A program made the position numbers and the translations under genes. A model generated the notes under the pieces. The model did no database searches, was not told the DNA's origin, and saw only the letters and a list, made by a program, of their open reading frames with translations. A DNA stretch of 47,613 nucleotides, taken from NCBI GenBank assembly GCA_028279945.1, contig JANQMT010000080.1:1-47613 (forward strand). Direction: 5' to 3'. Below, one piece after another: positions 17,929-26,193 of the stretch. Numbering within the stretch: position 1 is the stretch's first letter; each line of letters starts with the position of its first letter. The DNA comes from JAKSCF01 sp028279945 (lineage in GTDB: Bacteria > Bacillota > Clostridia > Peptostreptococcales > JAAYPU01).

Positions 17929-18693
17929 ATGGATTATATTATATTTGACTTAGAATTTAATCAACCTTTAGGTAAGAAAAATAAAAAAGAAGATAGTACA
18001 TATCAAAAATGTCCTCTTGAAATCATTCAAATAGGGGCGGTAAAAATGGATGCATCGCATAAGCCTCTTTCGACTTTTGATGCTTTAGTTCAACCATCTA
18101 TTTATAAAGAAGTACACCCCTTTATAGAAAAAATTACAAACATCACAACCCGTCAACTTCTTGATGCCGCCCCTTTTTTAATAGTATTTAAAGATTTGGT
18201 GACATTTATAGAGAGCAAAGATAATATTTTATGCGTGTGGGGCATGGCGGATATAACAGAATTGTTCAGAAATGTATCATTCCATAAACTCAACAATCAT
18301 CTTATTCCCAGACGATATATTAATCTTCAAGACCATGTCTCAAAACATTTTCGTACCCCTCGTGGTAAAAATATCGGCCTGCAAACGGCTATCAAATTAA
18401 TGAATATCTCACAGGATAAACCGCTTCACGATGCATTCAACGATGCATACTATACAGCAGAAATATTTAAAAAGATCAGTGCCGAATCCATTACACCTCA
18501 AACCTATGATCCAAACCAAGCTGATATTCCTAACAAATCCAGGACAAAACGCCCTAAGAAAATATTTGATGCTGAAGGATTGGTAAAACAATTTGAAAAA
18601 ATGTACAAAAGGGAAATGTCCCAAGAGGAAATATCAATCATTTTATTAGCTTACAAGATGGGGCAAACCCATCAGTTTCAGAAAGAAATTTAA
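17929..18693 (+). CDS. DEDDh 3'-5' exonuclease, KapD-like
   Basis: The 254-residue protein opens with MDYIIFDLEFN, the first exonuclease motif with its Asp-Glu pair (residues 7 and 9). It ends its catalytic domain with LHDAFNDAYYTAEIFKK near residue 165, the Exo III motif with a conserved His and Asp. This is the DEDDh ribonuclease T/DNA polymerase epsilon fold. Bacillus KapD, of the same type, inhibits sporulation by an unsettled mechanism. A C-terminal extension (about 190-254) with a basic stretch RTKRPKK is additional to the nuclease core. It acts on 3' ends of RNA or DNA by family knowledge; the actual target is unknown. Confidence 0.85.
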   Translation: MDYIIFDLEFNQPLGKKNKKEDSTYQKCPLEIIQIGAVKMDASHKPLSTFDALVQPSIYKEVHPFIEKITNITTRQLLDAAPFLIVFKDLVTFIESKDNILCVWGMADITELFRNVSFHKLNNHLIPRRYINLQDHVSKHFRTPRGKNIGLQTAIKLMNISQDKPLHDAFNDAYYTAEIFKKISAESITPQTYDPNQADIPNKSRTKRPKKIFDAEGLVKQFEKMYKREMSQEEISIILLAYKMGQTHQFQKEI

Positions 18694-18784
18694 CACAATA
18701 CAATAATTGAATAGTTCTTCATATTTTGTTAAAATATTATCAAATCGATGTTTTAATAATAGCATGAGGTGTAGAGGTGTATAT

Positions 18785-20728
18785 ATGGAAGTTAAAAATA
18801 AAAGCTATAATAATGAAATCCATAATGAAATCATAAAAAGATCCCATGAGCGTTCAAAAAATTATGGCGTAGATAAAAATAGAGTGGTGTCCAAAAAAAT
18901 ACTTACAAGAAAAGAAGTAACCCTACAGATAAAAAATAATCAAGAGCTTTTGAGGATAGCCACTCCATTTTTAAAAATACTTTATGATTTATTAGTGGAT
19001 TCCGGTTTTTTTATAGTACTGACAGATAAAGAGGGCTGTATTTTAAGCACAATCGGAGATAAAGCAATACTGGATGCAGCCATAGATATGAATATGATAG
19101 TCGGCGCCTATATGGATGAAAGCAGTATAGGGACCAATGCAATGGGGACTGCTATTAAGGAAAATATGCCCATACAGATATCTGCAAAAGAGCACTTTAT
19201 AACGGCATATCATAGATGGACCTGCTCTGCGGCACCTATTCACAATATCAATGGAGAAATAATCGGTACTTTAAATTTAACAGGAAATAGTGATAAAGTT
19301 CATCCTCATACGTTAGGGCTTGTTGTAGCGGCCGTACGCTCTATTGAGAATCAGATCAAAAGTGAGCTGGCCCATGAAGAAGTTATTCAGACATATCAAT
19401 ATCTGAATACAATTATGGACTCGGTTTCTCTTGGACTTTTTGCAGTGGATAAGAAAGGTATTGTCAAGAACATCAACAAAATAGCATGCAAAATGATCCA
19501 CATGGAGAGAAAAAATATAATCAATAAATCGGTTGAAAGCATATTAAGTAATTGGTATGTTATCTTTGAGCATATAAAATCAGGAAAAGATTTTCAGAAT
19601 GAGGAAATTGTTTTAAAAAGCAATAATTTAAATAAGCGATATAATTTGAATGTATATCCAATAAAAGATGAAAAAAGTAATGTCATTGGAATGGTAGTGT
19701 CTTTAAAGGATATTCAGAATGTATATAATTTGGTGAACAAATATACCGGGATGAGAGCGAGATACACCTTTGATGATATCATCGGAGCCAGTAAAGAAAT
19801 TAAGATGATTATAGAGCATTCAAAGAGCATCGCAAATAGTCCTTCTACCGTACTCATAAGTGGAGAAAGCGGTACAGGTAAGGAAATTCTGGCACAGGCC
19901 ATTCATAATTTCAGCAGTCGAAGAGATAAGGGGTTTGTAGCCATTAATTGTGGTGCGATACCTCAGAACTTAATTGAAAGCGAGCTTTTTGGCTATGCTG
20001 ACGGCGCTTTTACAGGAGCAAAAAAAGGGGGCAATCCGGGTAAATTTGAGCTGGCAAACGGAGGCACCTTATTTCTTGATGAAATAGGAGAGATGCCTCT
20101 TGATATGCAGATAAAACTTCTGAGAGTTTTGCAAGAGGGCTGTATAACAAGAGTTGGCGGTGATAAATATATTGAGGTGAATGTAAGGATTATAGCGGCT
20201 ACAAATCGTGATTTACTAAAAGAAGTGCAAAATGGAAAGTTTAGAGAGGATTTGTTTTTCAGACTTTCGGTCATTCCCATCATAATGCCGCCTCTTAGAG
20301 AGAGAAAAAAGGATATACCATTATTCATTGAACGTTTTTTAAAAATAAAGGCGGTGAAGATTAATAAGCCAATTCCTCAAATCGATAAAAAATTGTATGA
20401 AGAGATGCTTGAATACAATTGGCTTGGTAACATAAGAGAATTAGAAAATTTTGTTGAGAATATCGTCAACCTAGAAGGGAAAACAACCCTTAAACTTAAT
20501 AAGTCTCAGATCAATCATCATAATGTATCCTATCCTGAGCCGGATAAAGCAACCACCGATGATAACAACAGAATCAATGAAGCTTTTATAGGTTCCTTGG
20601 AAGAACTTGAAAGAAAAGCCATTATAGAGTGTATTAAAAAATTTGATTCAAATGTTACAAAATGTGCTCAAACGTTAGGAATAAGCAGGAACACGCTTTA
20701 TTTAAAGATCAAAAAATATAAAATATAA
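18785..20728 (+). CDS. AcoR-like sigma-54-dependent transcriptional activator
   Basis: The start at 18785 follows an AGAGGTG site; an upstream in-frame TTG at 18707 has none. The 647-residue protein has an N-terminal GAF-type sensor region typical of AcoR (about residues 50-200, with SIGTNAMGTAI). A PAS domain (about 210-320) comes next, then a sigma-54 interaction AAA+ domain with Walker A GESGTGKE near 360, an intact GAFTGA loop near 407, and GGTLFLDEIGEM. A C-terminal Fis-type helix-turn-helix ends in SRNTLYLKIKKY. AcoR relatives activate acetoin, glycerol or alcohol metabolism genes. The next gene, an iron alcohol dehydrogenase, has a consensus -24/-12 promoter and is the probable target. 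Confidence 0.93.
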   Translation: MEVKNKSYNNEIHNEIIKRSHERSKNYGVDKNRVVSKKILTRKEVTLQIKNNQELLRIATPFLKILYDLLVDSGFFIVLTDKEGCILSTIGDKAILDAAIDMNMIVGAYMDESSIGTNAMGTAIKENMPIQISAKEHFITAYHRWTCSAAPIHNINGEIIGTLNLTGNSDKVHPHTLGLVVAAVRSIENQIKSELAHEEVIQTYQYLNTIMDSVSLGLFAVDKKGIVKNINKIACKMIHMERKNIINKSVESILSNWYVIFEHIKSGKDFQNEEIVLKSNNLNKRYNLNVYPIKDEKSNVIGMVVSLKDIQNVYNLVNKYTGMRARYTFDDIIGASKEIKMIIEHSKSIANSPSTVLISGESGTGKEILAQAIHNFSSRRDKGFVAINCGAIPQNLIESELFGYADGAFTGAKKGGNPGKFELANGGTLFLDEIGEMPLDMQIKLLRVLQEGCITRVGGDKYIEVNVRIIAATNRDLLKEVQNGKFREDLFFRLSVIPIIMPPLRERKKDIPLFIERFLKIKAVKINKPIPQIDKKLYEEMLEYNWLGNIRELENFVENIVNLEGKTTLKLNKSQINHHNVSYPEPDKATTDDNNRINEAFIGSLEELERKAIIECIKKFDSNVTKCAQTLGISRNTLYLKIKKYKI

Positions 20729-20744
20729 GGTGTGAAGTAATAGG

Positions 20745-20808
20745 ACAGTGTCATAAAATAGGACGAATTGACCATGAAACATGTCCTGTTTTATGACACT
20801 TTTAATGA
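20745..20808 (+). terminator. Long hairpin after the sigma-54 activator gene
   Basis: An 18-bp stem, AGTGTCATAAAATAGGAC against GTCCTGTTTTATGACACT with one G-U pair, is followed by TTTTA. It fits an intrinsic terminator; the stem length is unusual, so a small mobile-repeat origin is possible. Confidence 0.7.
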
Positions 20809-20948
20809 TGTTTACTTGTAATAACAATAGGGGTTTAATCTTAAAAATAGTTTAAATTTTTTATTTTAACGATATTAAGTGTGATGTTTTAAGGATTATT
20901 GTGATGAGAAATAAATTTTAGGAAAACTTTGTTTATTTTTTAACAATC

Positions 20949-20964
20949 TTGGCACGGATATTGC
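20949..20964 (+). promoter_or_regulatory. Sigma-54 (-24/-12) promoter of the alcohol dehydrogenase gene
   Basis: TTGGCACGGATATTGC matches the sigma-54 consensus TTGGCACrNNNNTTGC exactly, with GG at 20951-20952 and GC at 20963-20964, 10 bases apart. It lies about 65 bases before the start codon and downstream of an activator gene carrying an intact GAFTGA loop. Confidence 0.93.
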
Positions 20965-21028
20965 GATATATTCCTGTAACAGAAAAATAAAGCATACTTC
21001 ATTAGAATTTGAGTAAGGAGGAATTAAA

Positions 21029-22195
21029 ATGTCAAGATTTACACTACCAAGAGATATTTATTTTGGTGAAAACTCATTAGATGAGTTAAAAAAGTTAAAA
21101 GGTAAAAAAGCTGTTATTGTTGTTGGAGGAGGTTCCATGAAAAAATTTGGATTCCTTGACAAAATAGAAGCATATTTAAAAGAAGCAGGATTAGAGACAA
21201 AATTAATTGAAGGAGTTGAACCTGACCCATCTGTTGAAACCGTTATGAAGGGTGCAGAAGTTATGAGACAGTTCGAACCGGATTGGATCGTTTCTGTAGG
21301 CGGAGGTTCTCCTATTGATGCTGCCAAGGCAATGTGGATTTTTTATGAGTATCCGGAGTTTACATTCGAAGAGGCAGTTATTCCTTTTGGAATTCCTGAA
21401 TTAAGGAAAAAGGCCAGATTTATAGCGATACCATCTACTAGTGGTACGGCAACTGAGGTTACTGCTTTTTCAGTTATTACTGACTACAATGCTAAAATAA
21501 AATATCCTTTAGCAGATTTTAACCTAACGCCGGATATTGCCATTGTTGACCCTGCACTGGCTCAAACAATGCCTTCAAAACTGGTAGCTTATACAGGAAT
21601 GGATGCCCTTACCCATGCTGTAGAAGCATATGTAGCAGCGTTAAGCTCAGCATTTTCGGATCCTCTTGCGATGCAAGCCATCGTAATGATAAAAGAACAT
21701 CTTATAAAATCTTTTGAAGGAGATGAAAAATCAAGAGATGAAATGCATATAGCCCAGTGCCTTGCAGGTATGGCATTTTCTAATGCGCTTCTTGGCATTA
21801 CCCATTCCATGGCACATAAAACAGGGGCAGTTTTCCATATTCCGCATGGTTGTGCAAATGCAATATACCTGCCATATGTTATTGCCTACAACAAGAAAGT
21901 TTGTGGAGAAAAATATGCAGTTATAGCAAGAACACTAGGGTTATCAGGAAGCAGCAGTGATGAATTGGTTGACGCTTTAATCAACATGATAAAAGAATTC
22001 AACAAAAAAATGAACATTCCGCTATCTTTAAAAGAGTACGGTATCACTGAAGAAGATTTCAAAGAAAATGTAAGCAGAATATCACACAATGCAGTGTTAG
22101 ATGCTTGTACCGGTTCAAACCCAAGAAAAATTGACGATAAAGAAATGGAAAGTCTATTTGAATGTGTATATTATGGTACACCTGTTAACTTCTAA
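21029..22195 (+). CDS. Iron-containing (group III) alcohol dehydrogenase
   Basis: The 388-residue protein is full length for the family. Its N-terminal nucleotide-binding region has GGGSPIDAAKAMW near residues 91-103. The central STSGTATEVTAFSVI near 138-152 and GMDALTHAVEAYVA near 190-203 are family signatures. The metal-binding HSMAHKTGAVFHIPHGCANAI (about 253-273) supplies histidines for iron. It interconverts an alcohol and an aldehyde with NAD(P)H; the actual alcohol is not deducible. A canonical AAGGAGG site precedes the ATG. It is transcribed from the sigma-54 promoter and ends at a strong terminator, so the gene is likely induced through the upstream activator. Confidence 0.93.
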   Translation: MSRFTLPRDIYFGENSLDELKKLKGKKAVIVVGGGSMKKFGFLDKIEAYLKEAGLETKLIEGVEPDPSVETVMKGAEVMRQFEPDWIVSVGGGSPIDAAKAMWIFYEYPEFTFEEAVIPFGIPELRKKARFIAIPSTSGTATEVTAFSVITDYNAKIKYPLADFNLTPDIAIVDPALAQTMPSKLVAYTGMDALTHAVEAYVAALSSAFSDPLAMQAIVMIKEHLIKSFEGDEKSRDEMHIAQCLAGMAFSNALLGITHSMAHKTGAVFHIPHGCANAIYLPYVIAYNKKVCGEKYAVIARTLGLSGSSSDELVDALINMIKEFNKKMNIPLSLKEYGITEEDFKENVSRISHNAVLDACTGSNPRKIDDKEMESLFECVYYGTPVNF

Positions 22196-22268
22196 TTTAT
22201 CCAGCAGGCCATTACTTTAAAGAATAGGAGTGCATATTTAATTTAATATCTACATGGGAAGACAGTTA

Positions 22269-22312
22269 AAAAACCACCGAAACAGTATTATAGATGCTAT
22301 CGGTGGTTTTTT
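22269..22312 (+). terminator. Terminator after the alcohol dehydrogenase gene
   Basis: AAAAACCACCGA (22269-22280) pairs with TCGGTGGTTTTT starting at 22300, followed by T residues. Confidence 0.92.
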
Positions 22313-22495
22313 TATATAGTAAAAAGTTTAATTTTAAAATAAGAAAAAATAAAAACAAATAAAATGAAATGAAAAATGCCGTCGAAATATAGAAAGATGT
22401 GCAGGAATAGGAAACAAACTATTGAAAGCCTGTGATTTCAAATATTATGCGATTTTAGAAGCATAATAAATCTTTAATGAATCAGCAATAATCTA

Positions 22496-22561
22496 TTGAC
22501 AAATACTTTTGTTTGCTGTTATTGTATATAAAAAGCTATCAATATAGCTTAACAAACAAAA
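22496..22561 (+). promoter_or_regulatory. Promoter and candidate operators of the sugar operon
   Basis: TTGACA lies at about 22496-22501, with TATTGT about 18 bases downstream. TTTTGTTTG (22507-22515) inside the spacer is repeated in inverse as CAAACAAAA (22553-22561) after the start point. Between them AAGCTAT-N4-ATAGCTT (22533-22550) forms a tight palindrome. The first pair resembles sites recognised by DeoR-family sugar regulators, and such a regulator is the last gene of this operon; the link is an inference. Confidence 0.6.
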
Positions 22562-22591
22562 TCATATGAAAATCTATGAGGAGGATATGTG

Positions 22592-23620
22592 ATGAGAAAT
22601 TTGAAAAAGTTATTGGTTTTGGTAATGGTGATGGCGTTGATGATGACTGCGTTTGTAGGATGTCAGCAACAAGAGGCATTAGAAGTTGTTGATGAATCGG
22701 AAGCCATTGATGTAGCAGTCATTATCAAAGCAACAAGCTCTGATTTTTGGCAGTATTTGTTAATTGGTGCTGAAAATTATGGAAAGGTTCATCCAAACAT
22801 AAACGTAACGACTCATGGTCCCGCAACGGAGGCAGAAATAAACGAACAGGTTACAATTCTTGAAGATGTAATAGCAACCGGCCCTGATGTCATTGTTATT
22901 GCTTCTACTTCTTCAGACGCTACTGTAAAAGCCATTGAAAAAGCTAAGAGCCAAGGTATTGTTGTAATCACTGTTGACAATAAGGTAAACACTGATCAAG
23001 TAGATTCTTTCTTAGCTACCGACAATTTAGCAGGGGGCGCAACTGCTGCAGATCAATTGGTTGTTTCAATGCTTGAAAAACAAGGTGTGGCAAGTGCAGC
23101 GGAACTTAAAGGAAAAATTGCTATTATAAGTTCAATGGCAGGTGTACAAGTACTTATAGATCGTGATACAGGTTTTGAAAATAGAATGAAAGAAATAGCT
23201 CCAGGGCTGGAGTTTGTTGAAACACAATACGTCAACAATGATATGGCTCAAGGTGTTGCAGCTTTGGAAGGTATATTGGATGCAAATGATGACGTTATTG
23301 GTGTATTTGGAGATAACAATACAACAGGGAACGCAGTAGCTAAAGTTCTGTCTGAGAGAGGCAGAGATGATGTAGCAGCCGTTGCCTATGATTCAGATGA
23401 AGCAGAAGTTCAAGCTGTGAAGGATGGCTGGCTACAGGGTATTGTTGTACAAGACCCATACAGAATGGGTTATGACGGCGTTGGGTTTGGGTTACAAGTA
23501 TTGGCAGGCTTAACAGTGCCTTCATATCTTGATACCGGTGCGGTTTTAATTACAAAAGATAATATTAATGATGAAGCAAGTCAAGGATTGCTGGATCCCA
23601 GAACCCGTGCTTTAGACTAG
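22592..23620 (+). CDS. Ribose-type sugar ABC transporter substrate-binding lipoprotein
   Basis: The ATG at 22592 has a GAGGAGG site 7 bases upstream; a GTG three bases earlier is less well placed. The 342-residue protein has a lipoprotein signal ending AFVGC, with the lipidated cysteine at residue 24. A two-lobed periplasmic binding fold of the RbsB/Peripla_BP_4 type follows: IDVAVIIKATSSDFW at the start of lobe 1, VIVIASTSSDATVKAI, and DNLAGGATAADQL in the hinge. It captures a monosaccharide or polyol for the adjacent ABC importer. It is the first gene of a ten-gene operon, and the hairpin after it probably lets it be made in excess over the ATPase. Confidence 0.92.
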   Translation: MRNLKKLLVLVMVMALMMTAFVGCQQQEALEVVDESEAIDVAVIIKATSSDFWQYLLIGAENYGKVHPNINVTTHGPATEAEINEQVTILEDVIATGPDVIVIASTSSDATVKAIEKAKSQGIVVITVDNKVNTDQVDSFLATDNLAGGATAADQLVVSMLEKQGVASAAELKGKIAIISSMAGVQVLIDRDTGFENRMKEIAPGLEFVETQYVNNDMAQGVAALEGILDANDDVIGVFGDNNTTGNAVAKVLSERGRDDVAAVAYDSDEAEVQAVKDGWLQGIVVQDPYRMGYDGVGFGLQVLAGLTVPSYLDTGAVLITKDNINDEASQGLLDPRTRALD

Positions 23621-23639
23621 ATTAAATAATATATTTATT

Positions 23640-23669
23640 GTATCAGAGCTCTTTACAGAGCTCTGATAC
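23640..23669 (+). promoter_or_regulatory. Intercistronic hairpin between binding-protein and ATPase genes
   Basis: GTATCAGAGCTC and GAGCTCTGATAC form a perfect 12-bp stem with a 6-base loop, followed by a weak T run. Such elements often stabilise the upstream binding-protein message or cause partial termination. Confidence 0.75.
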
Positions 23670-23703
23670 TTTCTCATAAAAAAGTAATAGGGAGGATAAA
23701 AAC

Positions 23704-25221
23704 TTGAGTGGTGCTGAGTTATTAAGAGTAGAAGACATACATAAAACCTTCCCAGGTGTCAAAGCACTTAAAGGTGTTAACTTACAAGTTTTATCTGGTG
23801 AAATTCATGCATTGGTAGGAGAAAATGGTGCAGGAAAATCTACATTGATAAAATGTGTTATGGGTGTTCATAAAAAGGATGAGCGCAAAGGCAGGATAAT
23901 GATTGAAGGCAAAGAGGTGGTCATACAAGGGCCTTTACATGCAAAATCATTAGGTATGGGTGCAGTGTATCAAGATGTTATGATGGCACCGCATTTATCG
24001 GTTGCTGAAAATTTCTTTTTAGGCAGTCTACCCTCTAAAAATGGATTTATAAATTGGAAAAAAGCACATCAAGATGCTTCAAAGTTATTGAAGGATTTGA
24101 ATATACAAGTCAATACAAAAAGTAAGTTAAGTGATTTGTCCATCGCTAAGCAGGAAATGGTTGCAATAGCAAAAATGGTTGCAGATAACTCAAAAGTTGT
24201 TGTTTTTGATGAGCCCACAGCATTGCTTTCAAATGAAGAAACCGAAGTATTGTTTGATTTGATTTTTAAATTAAAAAATAAAGGCATTGGGATCATATAT
24301 ATTTCCCATAGAATGGAAGAAATATTCAAAATCAGCGATAGAGTCACGATTTTAAAAGACGGCGCATATGTTGACACGCTTAACACAAGTGAAACCAATG
24401 AAGATGAGATTATTCAAAAAATGGTGGGGCGCTCAGTGGAAAATATGTATCATATTGAAAAACCTGAAATTGGAAACAGAACACTTCAAGTGAAAGGGCT
24501 CACAAAAGAAGGCGTTTTTAATGATATAAATTTTGAAGTCCATAGTGGCGAAATCTTTGGTATGTTTGGACTTGTGGGGTCCGGTAGAACCGAGATAGTA
24601 GAGTGTATATTTGGAGCTGAGCATTATGATAAGGGAGAAATATATATAGAAGGCAAGAAAGTGGGCATAAAGACTCCGAGTCAAGGGATTTCTGCCGGAA
24701 TGGGCTTAGTGACTGAAGATAGAAAAGAAACCGGATTGTTTATGGAACTATCTTGCAGCACCAATACCAATATTATTTCTTATAAAGAAATATCAAAAGC
24801 CGGCGTAATAGATGCCAAAAAGGAAAAACAGAATTCAAAGTATTTTAAAGATACTTTGTCTATAAAAACACCCTCTATCCATCAACTGGTGAAAAATTTG
24901 AGTGGAGGCAATCAACAAAAAGTTGTTCTCTCCAAGTGGTTAAGTAATAAATCAAAAATTTTAATTATTGACGAACCTACTGTTGGCGTTGATGTAGGGG
25001 CAAAAGTAGAAATATACAAGTTAATAGAAGGTTTATTAAAAGAAGGCATATCCATCATAATGATTTCATCTTATTTGCCGGAGATAATGGGATTGGCGGA
25101 CAGAATAATGGTAATATCTGAAGGAAATCAAATGTGTATTGTTAATAAGTCAGAATTTACTCTAGGAAATGATGAAGATGAAGAACGATTTGTAAAACTT
25201 GCTTCAGGAATTAAAGCCTGA
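23704..25221 (+). CDS. Ribose/galactoside-type sugar ABC transporter ATPase (two ABC domains)
   Basis: The 505-residue protein is a tandem ABC ATPase of the RbsA/MglA class. The first domain has Walker A GENGAGKST near residue 40 and Walker B VVFDEPT. The second has the degenerate P-loop GLVGSGRTE typical of this class, then LSGGNQQK and a Walker B IDEPTVGVD. It powers import through the membrane protein encoded next. The start is a TTG at 23704 after a GGGAGG site 8 bases upstream. It is in the same operon as its binding protein and permease. Confidence 0.94.
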   Translation: MSGAELLRVEDIHKTFPGVKALKGVNLQVLSGEIHALVGENGAGKSTLIKCVMGVHKKDERKGRIMIEGKEVVIQGPLHAKSLGMGAVYQDVMMAPHLSVAENFFLGSLPSKNGFINWKKAHQDASKLLKDLNIQVNTKSKLSDLSIAKQEMVAIAKMVADNSKVVVFDEPTALLSNEETEVLFDLIFKLKNKGIGIIYISHRMEEIFKISDRVTILKDGAYVDTLNTSETNEDEIIQKMVGRSVENMYHIEKPEIGNRTLQVKGLTKEGVFNDINFEVHSGEIFGMFGLVGSGRTEIVECIFGAEHYDKGEIYIEGKKVGIKTPSQGISAGMGLVTEDRKETGLFMELSCSTNTNIISYKEISKAGVIDAKKEKQNSKYFKDTLSIKTPSIHQLVKNLSGGNQQKVVLSKWLSNKSKILIIDEPTVGVDVGAKVEIYKLIEGLLKEGISIIMISSYLPEIMGLADRIMVISEGNQMCIVNKSEFTLGNDEDEERFVKLASGIKA

Positions 25222-25244
25222 TTTCGTACACAGGAGGAATCGAA

Positions 25245-26180
25245 ATGAAAGAAAATAGATTGATTAAATTGTCGAGTGAAATGACAATTGGACTTATTCT
25301 TATCGTCATAATGATACTTTTAACCATTACATCAGATGTATTCTTAACTGTAAATAATTTATCTAACCTTTTGAGATCCACTTCAATATATGGGGTTTTA
25401 GCTATAGGGATGACTTTTGTTATTCTCTCGGGAGGTATCGACCTAAGTGTGGGAGCTACGGTTGGACTCAGCGGGATGATCGTTGCCATGCTTATGACAA
25501 AGGGGATCCCTATAGGGTTATCTATTATGATGGCGCTTATTGCAGCAGTATTGATTGGTGTTATCAATGGTGTGATTATTCATTATGGAAAAGTACCGCC
25601 TTTCATAGCGACTTTGGGAACCATGACCATGACCAGAGGTTTAATCATGTTAATATCCGGGGCAAAAATGATTGCAGGTTTGCCGGATCAATTTGTAGAT
25701 TTTGCTTCCAACACTTTCTTAGGATTACCAAACTTATTAATTGTATGGATGATTATTATCATAATAGCTTGGTTTGTGCTGACGAAAACAATATTTGGCA
25801 GGAATATCTACGCAATCGGGAGCAATATAGAATCTGCTCGATTGAGTGGTATCAAAATTAATATGAATACCATCGGTATTTACTCGGTCAGTGCATTATT
25901 GTTTGGTATTGGTGGTATCATGCTGACAGCAAGACTTGGAAATGGTATTCCAACAAGTGGGATGGGATATGAACTGGATGCAATTGCAGCTACTGTTGTA
26001 GGTGGAACCGCACTTACCGGAGCTGTTGGTGGTGTAATTGGTACGGTATTAGGCTCAATCCTATTGGCAACCATAAAAAATGGCGGCGTCCTATTAGGCA
26101 TCAACTCCTTTATACTTGAAATTATAATAGGCGGCTTAATTGTTGTTTCGGTAGTCATTGAGAAAATACGTAAAAAATAA
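25245..26180 (+). CDS. Ribose-type sugar ABC transporter permease
   Basis: The 311-residue integral membrane protein has about eight to ten hydrophobic segments. It carries the RbsC/BPD_transp_2 signatures VILSGGIDLSVGATVGL near residue 60 and GRNIYAIGSNIESARLSGI near residue 188. A C-terminal block VVGGTALTGAVGGVIGTVLG is also family-typical. A single permease gene is present, so the channel is presumably a homodimer. The gene begins 23 bases after the ATPase stop with an AGGAGG site, and the kinase gene follows 13 bases later. Confidence 0.93.
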   Translation: MKENRLIKLSSEMTIGLILIVIMILLTITSDVFLTVNNLSNLLRSTSIYGVLAIGMTFVILSGGIDLSVGATVGLSGMIVAMLMTKGIPIGLSIMMALIAAVLIGVINGVIIHYGKVPPFIATLGTMTMTRGLIMLISGAKMIAGLPDQFVDFASNTFLGLPNLLIVWMIIIIIAWFVLTKTIFGRNIYAIGSNIESARLSGIKINMNTIGIYSVSALLFGIGGIMLTARLGNGIPTSGMGYELDAIAATVVGGTALTGAVGGVIGTVLGSILLATIKNGGVLLGINSFILEIIIGGLIVVSVVIEKIRKK

Positions 26181-26193
26181 ATGAGGTGAAAGA

